Shown here one piece after another: positions 1 through 10,000 of a stretch of DNA of 41,715 nt. Position 1 is the stretch's first letter, and the number at the start of each line of letters is the position of its first letter. The translations under genes were made by a program, and so were the position numbers. The DNA is taken from the NCBI GenBank assembly GCA_013816485.1, contig JACDEI010000046.1, forward strand, positions 1 through 41,715, read 5' to 3'. The notes beneath the pieces are model-generated. The model had not been told where the DNA came from. It made no database searches and saw nothing but the letters and a program-made list of their open reading frames with translations. Source of the DNA: Planctomycetota bacterium. GTDB lineage: Bacteria; Planctomycetota; UBA11346.

Positions 1-37
1 CCACTGGCCCGCATCGAGACGAACTGCGGGCCAGTGG
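1..37. repeat. 12-bp perfect inverted repeat (hairpin)
   Basis: CCACTGGCCCGC at 1-12 is exactly complementary to GCGGGCCAGTGG at 26-37, leaving a 13-nt loop. It could be a terminator of a gene left of the window, or one arm of a palindromic intergenic repeat. No T-run follows, which argues against a classical intrinsic terminator. The next bases (about 44-56, GTCCCAGGGGCA) resemble the ends of the element at 1086-1278, so a repeat origin is plausible. Confidence 0.6.
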
Positions 38-104
38 CCCGCGGTCCCAGGGGCAACTGTCCTTGCCCTACTGCCGTTCTTCCTTGCTTGTCCCAGGTGA
101 CCCG

Positions 105-1085
105 ATGACCAGCACCACTGCTTCAATATCAGCCCGCCCGCGCCTGCCCGCCTCGGTGGTGCAATACGCCGGCATGGCCGCGGCGCTGCTCGCGCTCATC
201 ACGATCTTCAGCCTTGCCAGTCCGACCTTCGCCAGCGCGTCGACCGCGGCGTCGATCGCCAACCAGATTCCCGACCTCACGGTGGTGGCGGTGGGCATGA
301 CGTTGGTGCTGATCGTCGGTGGCATCGATCTGTCGGTGGGGTCGTTGCTCGCGCTCAGTGCGGCGGTGATGGGCGTGGCGCTGACGAAATGGGGTTGGCC
401 GCTCGCCACCGCGGTCCCGCTGGCGTTGCTGGTCGGGGGTCTGTGTGGCCTGATCAACGGCACCATCAGTGTGTGGGCGCGCATCCCGTCGTTTATCGTC
501 ACACTCGGCATGCTCGAAGCAGCACGTGGTGGAGCTTACCTCGTCGCCGATTCGCAGACCGCCTACATCGGTTCATCAGTGGAATGGATCGGCGCGCCAA
601 TCACCGGTATCGGCCTGTCACCGGCGGTGCTCACGGCGATCGCCATCGTGATCATCGGCCAAGTGGTGCTGACGCGCACGGTGTTCGGCCGCCACCTCAT
701 CGCCATCGGCACCAACGCCGAGGCGGTGCGCATGGCCGGCATCCGTACCGCGCCCTACGCCATCGCGGTGTTCGCCGTCAGCGGCCTGCTCTGTGGTCTG
801 GCGTCGGTGATGCAGACGGCGCGGCTGTCGACCGCCGATCCTAACGCCGCGATCGGGATGGAGTTGTCCGCCATCGCCGCCTGCGTCATCGGCGGCACGA
901 GCCTAATGGGCGGCCGTGGTTCCATCGTCGCCACGTTTTTTGGCGTGTTGATCATCGCCGTGCTCCAGACCGGCCTCGCCAATGTGGGCGCGTCGGAACC
1001 GCTCAAACGCGTGATCACCGGTGCCGTGATCGTCGCCGCGGTGCTGCTCGACGCGTTGCGGCAGCGGTGGGGACGTACGGGCTGA
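105..1085 (+). CDS. ABC sugar transporter permease (RbsC/BPD_transp_2 type)
   Basis: Inner-membrane permease of a ribose/xylose-type ABC importer; 326 residues, normal for the family. It is almost wholly hydrophobic, with about nine or ten membrane segments. It carries the family signature GGIDLSVGS near residue 80 and, later, the conserved stretch AACVIGGTSLMGGRGS, typical of RbsC-like proteins. I chose ATG 105, preceded by AGGTGA at 95-100; an in-frame TTG at 63 would add 14 poorly supported residues. The cognate ATPase and binding protein are not in the window and would be expected upstream. The substrate cannot be told from the permease alone. The stop codon directly abuts a palindromic repeat island, so the operon probably ends here. 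Confidence 0.9.
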   Translation: MTSTTASISARPRLPASVVQYAGMAAALLALITIFSLASPTFASASTAASIANQIPDLTVVAVGMTLVLIVGGIDLSVGSLLALSAAVMGVALTKWGWPLATAVPLALLVGGLCGLINGTISVWARIPSFIVTLGMLEAARGGAYLVADSQTAYIGSSVEWIGAPITGIGLSPAVLTAIAIVIIGQVVLTRTVFGRHLIAIGTNAEAVRMAGIRTAPYAIAVFAVSGLLCGLASVMQTARLSTADPNAAIGMELSAIAACVIGGTSLMGGRGSIVATFFGVLIIAVLQTGLANVGASEPLKRVITGAVIVAAVLLDALRQRWGRTG

Positions 1086-1278
1086 GGGCTGTCCCCTGGG
1101 AGCGCCGGCTGCCAGCCGGCCAGGGGCAATCCGTCGAACGCACTTCTACGGATATCCTCCGTGGTCCCACTCTGCCGGCTGCCAGCCGGCCAGGGGTAAT
1201 CCGTCGAACGCACTTCTACGGAAATCCTCCGTGGTCCCACTCTGCCGGCTGGCAGCCGGCGCTCCCAGGGGACAGCCC
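1086..1278. repeat. Palindromic repeat island with two 70-bp tandem units
   Basis: A perfect 35-bp inverted repeat (1086-1120 against 1244-1278) encloses two 70-bp direct repeats (1104-1173 and 1174-1243). The units differ at two positions that I can see (GGGGCAAT/GGGGTAAT and GATATC/GAAATC). Each unit begins with the palindromic core GCCGGCTGCCAGCCGGC. The element begins on the base after the permease stop codon. I see no flanking target duplication and no coding potential. This GC-rich palindrome type is common between genes in PVC-type genomes, from general knowledge. Confidence 0.85.
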
Positions 1279-1436
1279 CCGTTCCGTTCATCGCTGGTGA
1301 ACGAACCGCTCCACTGAGTCGCTCCGTACCTGTCACCAGCGGTCACAGGACCAATCATGCCTGTCACGTGTGACGGACTGCCCGTATCTGGATGGTCCAC
1401 CGCGACATCCCGTTGCCGCTTACCACATTTGACACC

Positions 1437-4004
1437 ATGACCCTCCGCCTTGTCCCGACCCTGGTCCTCTCCCTGCTGACCGGTGCTGCTCTGCATGCCG
1501 CCGACCACGGCCCACCCAGCGAGTACTGCTCCAAGATCCCCGCCGGCTTCACCGCCACGGTGTTCGCCAAGCCGCCGCTGGTCAGCTATCCGGTGCAGGT
1601 GTGCGCTACCGCCACCGGCGAGGTCTTCGTCACCTGCGACGGCAACGGGGCGCAAGGTCGTGATGCTAAACGTGGGCGCATCGTGCGCTTGGTCGACGCC
1701 GACGGCGACGGGACGGCAGAGCGATCGGATCCGTTCGTGCCGGAGGTGGATTCGCCACGCGGCATCGCCTGGGATGGCACCACGCTCTACTGCCTGCATC
1801 CGCCCAACATCACGGCGTACCGTGATGCCAATGGTGACGGCAAGGTCGACAAGCAGGCCGATATCGTGCTCGATATCGGCTGGAAGCTCAGCCAGCACTC
1901 CGCCGACCACGCGAGCAACGGGCTGCGTCTTGGTATCGATGGCTGGCTCTACGCCGCCATCGGCGACATGGGTTTTCCGGAAGCGAAGGGCACTGACGGC
2001 GCGAAGCTTTCCATGCGCGGCGGTGCAGTGATTCGTGTGCGCCCCGACGGCAGCGAACTGGAGTTCGTCGTCCGCCACACGCGCAACATCTTCGACGTGG
2101 CCATGAGCCCGCTGCTCGATGGCTTCCTTTACGACAACACCAACGACGGCGACGGCTGGAACAGCCGCTTGAGCTACGTGGTGAACGGCGCAGAGATGGG
2201 CTACCCCTCGCTCTACAAACGCTTCACCGAAGAAACCATGCCGCCGCTGCACGATTTCGGTGGTGGCTCGGCGGTGGGCATGCTGTTCGTTGACGAGGCC
2301 GGTCTGCCTGGCTTCAGCGGACCGACGCTGCTGAGCGCCGACTGGGGCACCTCGACCATCTACCAGAACGGCGTCACTGCCGATGGCGCAGGCTTCAAGG
2401 GCAGCCAACGCTCCGACTGGGCCAAGGTCGAACGCGTCACTGATGTGGACCTGGATGGCAGCGGACGTTTCTACGCCGCGTCGTGGAAAGGCGCGGTGTT
2501 CAACTACAACGGCGAGAACGTCGGGGCGGTGGTGCAGTTCAAGGCCGGCGAGGCGAAGCCGTTCCCGGATCTGAAGAAAGCCGGCGAGGACGACCTGCTG
2601 AAGCACTTGGCGTCCGGCAGCGGCGTGCTGCGGCTGGAGACCTCGCAGGAGATCCTGCGCCGCGGCAACAAGCCGGCGCTGAAAACCGGCCTGCTCGCGC
2701 TGATGAAGGATGCCGCTGCCACGGTGCCGGCGCGGGTCGCGGCGATCTTCACCTACAAGCAGGTGCTCGGCGCAGCGGCGAACAAGGAATTGGAGGCGCT
2801 CGCGGCGGACACCGTGGTGCAGGAATGGGCACTGCGTGCGCTCGCCGATCGCAAGACCCAGACCAAGGGCGTGAGCGCCGAGCCGTTCCTCGCTGGGCTC
2901 AAAAGCGAGAACCCACGCGTGCGGCTCCAGTCCATCATCGGTCTCGGCCGTCTGGGCAAGGCCGATGCGGCTAAGGCGATCCTGCCGCTCGCGGCGGTCG
3001 CGCCGGATATAACCGGTGCCGCACGTATCATCCCACACACCGCGGTGCGCACGCTCATCGAGCTGCGTGCCGTCGATGCGTGCTTGGACGTGGTTGATCC
3101 CTCGTCGACGCCGGCGCAGATTGATGGTGCGCTGTGGGCGCTGAAGTACCTGCATGATGCCAAAACGGTGAAGGGCCTGACCGGAAAACTGAGCAGCGGT
3201 GCCTCGGGCTTCAAACAGAAGATCGTCACCGCGTTGGTCCGGCTCTACTACCTGGAAGGCGAGTGGGATCGCAAATCGTGGTGGGGCACGCGTCCCGACT
3301 TTCAGGGCCCGTACTTTCAGCGCGCGACTTGGGCCGGAACCCCAGCGATCGAAGGTGCGCTTCTTGCCGCGGTGAAGAACGACGCCTCCCTCGCTGGCGC
3401 GGTGCAGGAAGCACTCGACTTCCATAAGGTGCAGATCAAGGGCCTGAGCAGTGAAGAGCTGGCGAAAAAACGCACGCAGGATGACGCTGCGCTACTGGCC
3501 AAGGCCCAGGCCGCGGCCAAGAAGGTCGACGGCAAGGTCATCGGCAATCTGAAATACGAAGACGTGTTGGCGGTGGCGGTCGGCACCAAGGGCGACGCCA
3601 AGAAGGGCGAGGAACTGTTTCTGCGCCAGGGCTGCATCGCCTGCCATACGGTCTCACGCGATCTGCCGCAAAAAGGCCCGTTCTTGGGCGAGATCTCCCG
3701 CCAGTACAACCGCTCGGAACTGGTGGAGGCCATCCTCAAACCGAGCGCCAAGGTCGCGCAGGGTTTCACCACCCAGTGGTTCGATCTGAAGGACGGCAGC
3801 CGCGCCATGGGCTTCGTCACGCGTGAAGGTGCGGACCAGATCGAACTACGCGACATCACCGGTGCGGTGCGCGACCTGCCCACCGCCGACATCGCCAAAC
3901 GTGGTGAAGACAAGAACTCGATGATGCCGCCGGGGTTGGTGAACAACTGCTCGGCGGAGGAATTGGCAGCGATGTTGGCGTATTTCGAGTCGTTGGTGCA
4001 GTGA
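1437..4004 (+). CDS. Secreted PVC-type dehydrogenase with C-terminal cytochrome c domain
   Basis: Exported protein of 855 residues. The first 20 or so residues form a signal peptide ending near LHAAD. About residues 25-380 match the membrane-bound dehydrogenase / beta-propeller domain of PVC bacteria, with Asp-rich loops such as DADGDGTAE and DANGDGKVD that may bind calcium. Residues of about 420-600 look like HEAT repeats. The C-terminal 130 residues are the PVC-type heme-binding domain, with one CIACH heme c motif (C733, C736, H737) and the later MMPPG motif whose Met probably ligates heme. It probably oxidises a sugar or alcohol outside the cytoplasm and passes electrons to a respiratory carrier; the substrate is unknown. 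I chose ATG 1437 because it starts cleanly at the signal peptide; ATG 1392 is in frame but adds polar residues in front. No clear Shine-Dalgarno is present. It converges on the giant gene at 4023 with only 18 bases between. Confidence 0.88.
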   Translation: MTLRLVPTLVLSLLTGAALHAADHGPPSEYCSKIPAGFTATVFAKPPLVSYPVQVCATATGEVFVTCDGNGAQGRDAKRGRIVRLVDADGDGTAERSDPFVPEVDSPRGIAWDGTTLYCLHPPNITAYRDANGDGKVDKQADIVLDIGWKLSQHSADHASNGLRLGIDGWLYAAIGDMGFPEAKGTDGAKLSMRGGAVIRVRPDGSELEFVVRHTRNIFDVAMSPLLDGFLYDNTNDGDGWNSRLSYVVNGAEMGYPSLYKRFTEETMPPLHDFGGGSAVGMLFVDEAGLPGFSGPTLLSADWGTSTIYQNGVTADGAGFKGSQRSDWAKVERVTDVDLDGSGRFYAASWKGAVFNYNGENVGAVVQFKAGEAKPFPDLKKAGEDDLLKHLASGSGVLRLETSQEILRRGNKPALKTGLLALMKDAAATVPARVAAIFTYKQVLGAAANKELEALAADTVVQEWALRALADRKTQTKGVSAEPFLAGLKSENPRVRLQSIIGLGRLGKADAAKAILPLAAVAPDITGAARIIPHTAVRTLIELRAVDACLDVVDPSSTPAQIDGALWALKYLHDAKTVKGLTGKLSSGASGFKQKIVTALVRLYYLEGEWDRKSWWGTRPDFQGPYFQRATWAGTPAIEGALLAAVKNDASLAGAVQEALDFHKVQIKGLSSEELAKKRTQDDAALLAKAQAAAKKVDGKVIGNLKYEDVLAVAVGTKGDAKKGEELFLRQGCIACHTVSRDLPQKGPFLGEISRQYNRSELVEAILKPSAKVAQGFTTQWFDLKDGSRAMGFVTREGADQIELRDITGAVRDLPTADIAKRGEDKNSMMPPGLVNNCSAEELAAMLAYFESLVQ

Positions 4005-4022
4005 CGTTAGCAGCAGGCGACT

Positions 4023-7000
4023 TCACTTCGGCGGCGTCAGGAACTCCGCCGCGATGATGGCCTTCTCCTGCCCTGGGCCTTCCCATGCGAGGTGGACAGC
4101 CTTGCCCGAGCCGCCCTGATAGTATTCCAGGCGGATCTCGTGTTTGCCGTGCTTGAGTTCGGTGGTGCCGGACGATTCGGTCGGCGCACGGTCCTGCCAC
4201 GCTTCGACCACCGCCTTGCCATCGATGAACAGGCGGCAGCCGTCGTCGCTGGTGACATGGAAGGTCCAGCGGCCGGACTTGGCGATGTTCACCGTGCCGG
4301 TCCAGCGCACGCAGAAACCATCGCTCGGCACCGCGGGATCGGGTTGTTCGCCGTCCTCCCAGGCAAAGTCGACGGTGGCATCGACACGTGAGGCGAGGCG
4401 TTCGGTGAACTCGCGTCCGCTGAAGAACTCCGCGCGCAGGCCGCGATCACCTGTACTCGGCGGACGCAGCGCCACGCGCGTCCCAGGGGCAGTCGGCGTG
4501 CCGTCGGCACTGGTGACGCCGGCGATGCTGAGCGCGTAGTCGGTGGTGCCGCTCAGTGGGCTGACCGTCAACGCGACGGTGCGGCGGTCCTTGCCTACCT
4601 TCGCCGCGCTGACCTTGGCCTCGCGATCGAGGGCGTAGGACGCCGGGTCGCCCGCGGTCTTCTCATCAAGCGTGGTGGAGAACATCAGTTTCACGGTGGT
4701 GGCATCGTCGACCTGCGCCCGCATCACGCCCGGCGGCAGACGCGCAACCAGACCGTCGATCGGTTTGCCGGAACGGTCGCCGAAGCGGCAGGTGAATTGC
4801 GGGTTGCCGTCGCGTTCGCTGAGTTTCAGCAGCACCTCGTTGAGGCCCTTCTCCAACTTCACTGGCAGAGCGATGCCGTCGCGGGTGAAGTGACCGTCAC
4901 CGCTGACCACGCTGCTGACGCGCTTGCCGTTGATGAACGCCACCGCACGGCCATGCAGGCCCAGGTAGAGCACCGCGTCGCTTGCCGCTGGCACCTCGAT
5001 GCGGGTGGCGAAACACGCCACGCCCCACTTCAGCTTTTCCTTGCTGCTGAGCGCTTTGCCCACGGTCACGCGGTTCCAGTCGCCGGTGACGGCCTTCCAG
5101 CCGATGGTACGGCCATCGCCGAGTGCGAACGACTGGGCGAAGTCGAGTCCACCACGTTCGACCGGCAGGGCCTCACCCAGGTTGGCGGCACCTTTGCCCG
5201 GATCGAACCAGCCGATGGCGCGCCATTCGGTCAGCACCGGCGCGTAGCCGGCGTGAAACGCACGCCGCTGCTCGCGCGAGAGTTTGACCTCATCCATCAG
5301 CGTACCGATGCGCGTCAGCGCGGCGCTGCGTTTGGCCGGATCCTTGCCGTCGGTCCACTGTTCGAGCATCTGGCGCAGGTGCGTCAGCATGCGCGCCGCT
5401 TGCGGCGTCTGCGGATCGCTGGCGAGGAACGCCTGGTAATGGGCGATCAGCGCCTGCTCACGTGCGGCACCTTCGCCGGTGAGCATCGCCTCCGACCACT
5501 GCATGAGTTCGCACGCTTCGTCGGTGCGACTGATCAGGCGCGCGGCCTGGGCGAAACGCTCGAGGCGCGCCTTGTCCGGCGGTGTTGCCGCCGGTCCGCG
5601 CAGGTCGACGGCGATGGCGCCGTTGTCCGCCAGGCGGAAGGTCGCCTCGCCACCTTGTGGACCAAGACCGTGCGCCTTGCGTCCGTCAGTGTCACCGCTC
5701 TGCACGCCACGGTCGAAACGCGGTGGTTTGGCCGGATCGATCAGCGTGGTGACCTTGTCACCGTCGAGGTATTCGGTGGTACCCCACTTCACATCGCCGC
5801 CATGCACGCTGAAGGCGAGGTTGTCGATCTCGCGTCCGTCGAGGCCGAGCGCGGCGATCGGGATCACCAGCGCCGTCCACACGCCAACCTTGGGCAGCGG
5901 GCCGAGCGGCCAACGCTGGGTGGTCAGCGGATCACCCCATTGGATAAGGTCCTGGCCCCAGTACGCACGCTGGTTCCAGTCGCTGTCTTTGGTGCGCACC
6001 TGGATCACTAGTTCGAGCGGCGGACGCTCGGCGTCGAGCCGCACCCATTGGCGGATGGCACGACCCTGCTTGCCGGTCTGGTCGCCCGGGCCGACACCGT
6101 CGCCGATCAAACGTGGCGGGACCTTGTTCTTGGCCGCGAACGTGGCGACCACGCCGATGGGATCCTCGTCACCGAGCGCGCGGCGCAGGCGCACCAGTTC
6201 GGCGAGTGCCGTACCGGTGGAGGACGCCTGCGGCTGTGCCGTGACGTAGCGTTCGACTTCGGCGATGCGGCCGGGCAGACCGGCACTGCCAAGGTGCGTC
6301 GCAGCGATACGGCGGGCGAAACGCCACGCGTAGGGATGATCGCCGAGCAGGTCGATGAACTTGCGAAACCCGGCGATGCGCTCACCTGTCAGGTCGATGC
6401 ACTTGGCGCGACCGAAACGCCGATCGCTGACGCGGTCGGAAAGACCGGCACCCCATTCGATCGCCTGTTTGCGTTCGCCGTCGCGATCGATCACCAGCAC
6501 GCCCAGCCCCAGGTCGGTGCGCCCGCCCGGGCGCTCATTGGGATTCACCCGCAACAGCGTCCACGGCACCGCGATCTCACCGCTCCATCCAGTGGCGGTG
6601 CGGATCAGGCGCGCTTGCAGGCGTTGGTTCTCCTCGCCTAGCAGCTGTTCGTCCTCATTGAGGTGACCGATGGCGGCGCCAGAACGCTGGACCAGACGCG
6701 TGCGTCCGTCGACCAGCGCCACCGCGACCACCAGTGGCTGCACTTCACCACCGTCGCGCGTCGGATCGGGATCGATACCGATCACCACGCTGTCGCCGTC
6801 ATCAAGATCGGCGCCGGGCACGGCCGGCTGCCAGCGATCGTCGGTGACTTCGACCGCGACATAGACGAACGTCGGATCCCACTGCACGCGGGCACGCGCC
6901 GAGAGGTCGGCAGGGCCGCTCCAGGTCGTCGAATCGCGCACCTGGCGTTTCTGATCCATCACAATGGCGGCATCGCCGCTCCATTCGCTGAGCTGACCAT

Positions 7001-10000
7001 CGACGCGCACCGGCTTCTCGCTCGCCAGCGCCGGCGTTTCCGGCGGGGCTTGCACCGTCAGCAACAGGTCGCCGGTGGGCGTGCCATCGCCCTGACGTAG
7101 TTTCGCCAACGCGGCCTTGAGCGGATCGGCTGCCGGCGGCAGGCCGCCTAAAGCGACCACACCGCGGTTCGACGCACACACCACCAAGTTGCCGATCGCC
7201 GCCACGTTGACGCGTTCATCGCGCCCCGCGGGTTCGATACCATCGACCCGGCCGGTGCCGCTGACACGACCATTGTTCAGTTCGATGGTGGTCCACATGC
7301 AGCGCCGACCGTCGGCGATGCTCACCAGCACCAGGGTTTGTCCGATCACCGCGCGCCCCACTATGCCGCTGCGGTGGCGGTGACCCACGTCGGTGGTCCA
7401 CAGGTGTTTGTCCGGCGTCGCAAGATCGCGGCAGACCACCAGCCAACGATCGTTCTGATCGTTGAACGAGATCCAGCGGTCGCCGGCGATGATCGGCTTC
7501 TCGCCGTCTTCCAGACGATCGCGGCGCTGGGTTTCGACCGACGCGATGATGCGGCCAGTAGCCGGATCGATGATGTGCTGCATCCATTGTTGACCGCCAC
7601 GGCGGGCGAACACCGCGATGCGGTCCTTGAAGAAGCTGATGCTCGGCGCTTCGCCGATGTCCGGCGTTTCCTGCCAGCGGATCGTCGGCTTGGCGCCAAC
7701 ATCGATGGCCGCAGTCAGACGATCACCGGCCAGGACCAGCATGGTGCGCGCCTCATCGAGCGCGGCGACGATGCGACGCGGTTCGCGTACCTGCGATTTG
7801 ATCTCCTCGCTCCACAACACGTCGCCCTGCACCGAGCGCACATCGATGGTGAGCTTCTCACCCGCGTGCCGAACGCCGACGATGCGACCACCGGCCACCT
7901 CACAGGCGACCAGGGTTCCAGAATAGGTCAGGCGACCACGCGGGCTGCCGGTGGCGGCGTCGAACAACGTCACGGCGTTGGTGCCGAGCGGACGTAGCGC
8001 CACCAGTGTCTGGTCGCCGCTGAGCAGGACCGCGCCACGGCGCTCGCGTTTACGTTCCTCATCGCGGTCGAGGATGAAGCCACTGTCGTCCATCGGCAGC
8101 GCCTGCGTCCACACCACGCGGCCATCATCGGCACGACGCGCCACCAACGCGCGTTCGTGCAGCGCCAGCAGCAGGCCACCGGCCGAGTCGAGCGCGTCGA
8201 TCTCGCCGGCGCTGTCGCTCGACCACGCGAGTTTCTCGCCGTCATCGCCGAAGCGCACCAGCCGGTCGCCCAGGTCGGCGTAGAGCGCATGGCCGACGCG
8301 GTGCAGCGCTGTCGCCGCCGGCGCGCTGAGGTTCCAGCGCAGCGCAAGCGGGGCAGCGAACGGTGCCGCTGGCAGACCGGTGGTACCGAGGGTCGCGCTC
8401 CCAGGCGGTGGGATCTGCTGGCGTTTCGCCGCCTTGGTGTCGCCACTGCCGAGCACCACCAAGCGGTTCTCGCCCACCGCAACCACGCGGTCGCCGAGCA
8501 CGATGGCATTACCCACCGGCGTGCCCTGGCCGAGATCGCTCCATGAACGACGCGCGCTGACACGTCCATCAGCAGCGTCCAATTCGATCAGCGCCGCAGC
8601 GCTCGACGCGTAAAGCCGTCCGGCACCCAGGCCGGCGACGCCGTGCAGCGTGCCGCTGCGCCAGCGCCAGCGTTCGGCACCGGTGGCGGCGTCGAAGCAG
8701 GTGATGCCGTCGCCCTGGGCGTAGAGCGCATCGCCGGCCACGCCGATGAGCGCGTGCGCATCGCTGAAGGTCTGGCTCCAGCGCACCACACCGTCGCGCC
8801 GACGGATGGCCAGCAGGGCGAGGGTGTCGCGCGGCGCGACGTAGAGCAGGTCGCCCGCCACCACCACACGCGGGCTGCGGTTGGCGAGCCGCCGGATGAG
8901 CGACGCACTGGCCTGCGGATCGAGACGCGCACGCGGATAGGTCGCGGCCCAACGCACGCGACCGGTGAGGGCATCGGCCGCCACCACGCCGCCCATGTCG
9001 GTGGCGACGTAGACTTCGCCGCCGGCGATGGTGGGCGCGGCGAGGTGTTCACCGAGGTTGATCTCCTGCTGCGTCGCGGTCACCAGGTTGGCCACACCAT
9101 CCGCCAACGGCGTACGCCAGCGCAGCGTGCCGTCGCGCAGATCGAAGGCCGCGAGGGTGTTGCGTGAGCGGTTGTCGGGTTCGTTGAACACCGCGTAGAC
9201 CAGCCCGTCGGTCACCGCCGGCGGACTGATGGCATCGCTGCTGCCCAGCAGCGTGGCGCTCGCCCAGCGCAGCGCGCCCGTGGCGGTCTCACGCACCTCG
9301 ATCACGCGCACGCCACCACGACGCACACGCGACGCGACCAGTCCATCGGCGACACCAACACTGCCGTCATGGTTGCCGGCGAAGGCGGGCGCATCGCTCG
9401 CCGCCACGTCGCTGCGCCAACGCAGCGTGCCATCGGCGAGATTCACCGCGTAGGTGCCGGCATCAGTCGCGAGGTAGGCGACACCATCGACCACCGCCGG
9501 TTGGAGCGCGAGGTGATGGTAAGAGGAAGGCGCGAAACGGTGCGCGGCGACCTGTTGGACCAGCGCCACCGGGATGGTGGTCTCGCTCAGCAGTGCCGCA
9601 GGGACCGGCGTGCCATGGCCCAGACCGCTGCGCGCGGGCGAACCACCGGCGGTCGGCCAGCCGCTACGCCCAGCCTGCGACGCGAGAGCGGCCTTGCGCT
9701 CGCTAACGAACTGCTTGGTGGTCTGCGGTGCACCAGCGACCACCAACGGCACATCGGCGTAGTCCTTCGCCAGCGCGTCGTACGCGCTCGCGGCTCCTGC
9801 CCGATCCCCGCTGAGTTCGAGCGCGTAGGCCCGCCGGGCGTCGAGCTGCACCGCGAGCTTGCGGTCCGCTCCCGCCGACAGCCACGCGAGCGCGGCGATG
9901 GCACGGTTGCCGTGGCCGGCTTCGAGTGCGAGGTCGGCGATGCGCAGCAACGCGGACGCCGCCGCCGCAGTGGCGGGGTAGGCGACGGCGACGTCACCCA

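Noticed and set aside
1104..1243. Two 70-bp direct repeats considered as a minimal CRISPR
   Set aside because: The whole 70-bp unit repeats with no variable spacer, and the units sit inside a perfect inverted repeat.
4005..4022. A bidirectional terminator between the two convergent genes
   Set aside because: Only 18 bases lie between the stop codons and no stem-loop with a T-run is visible.
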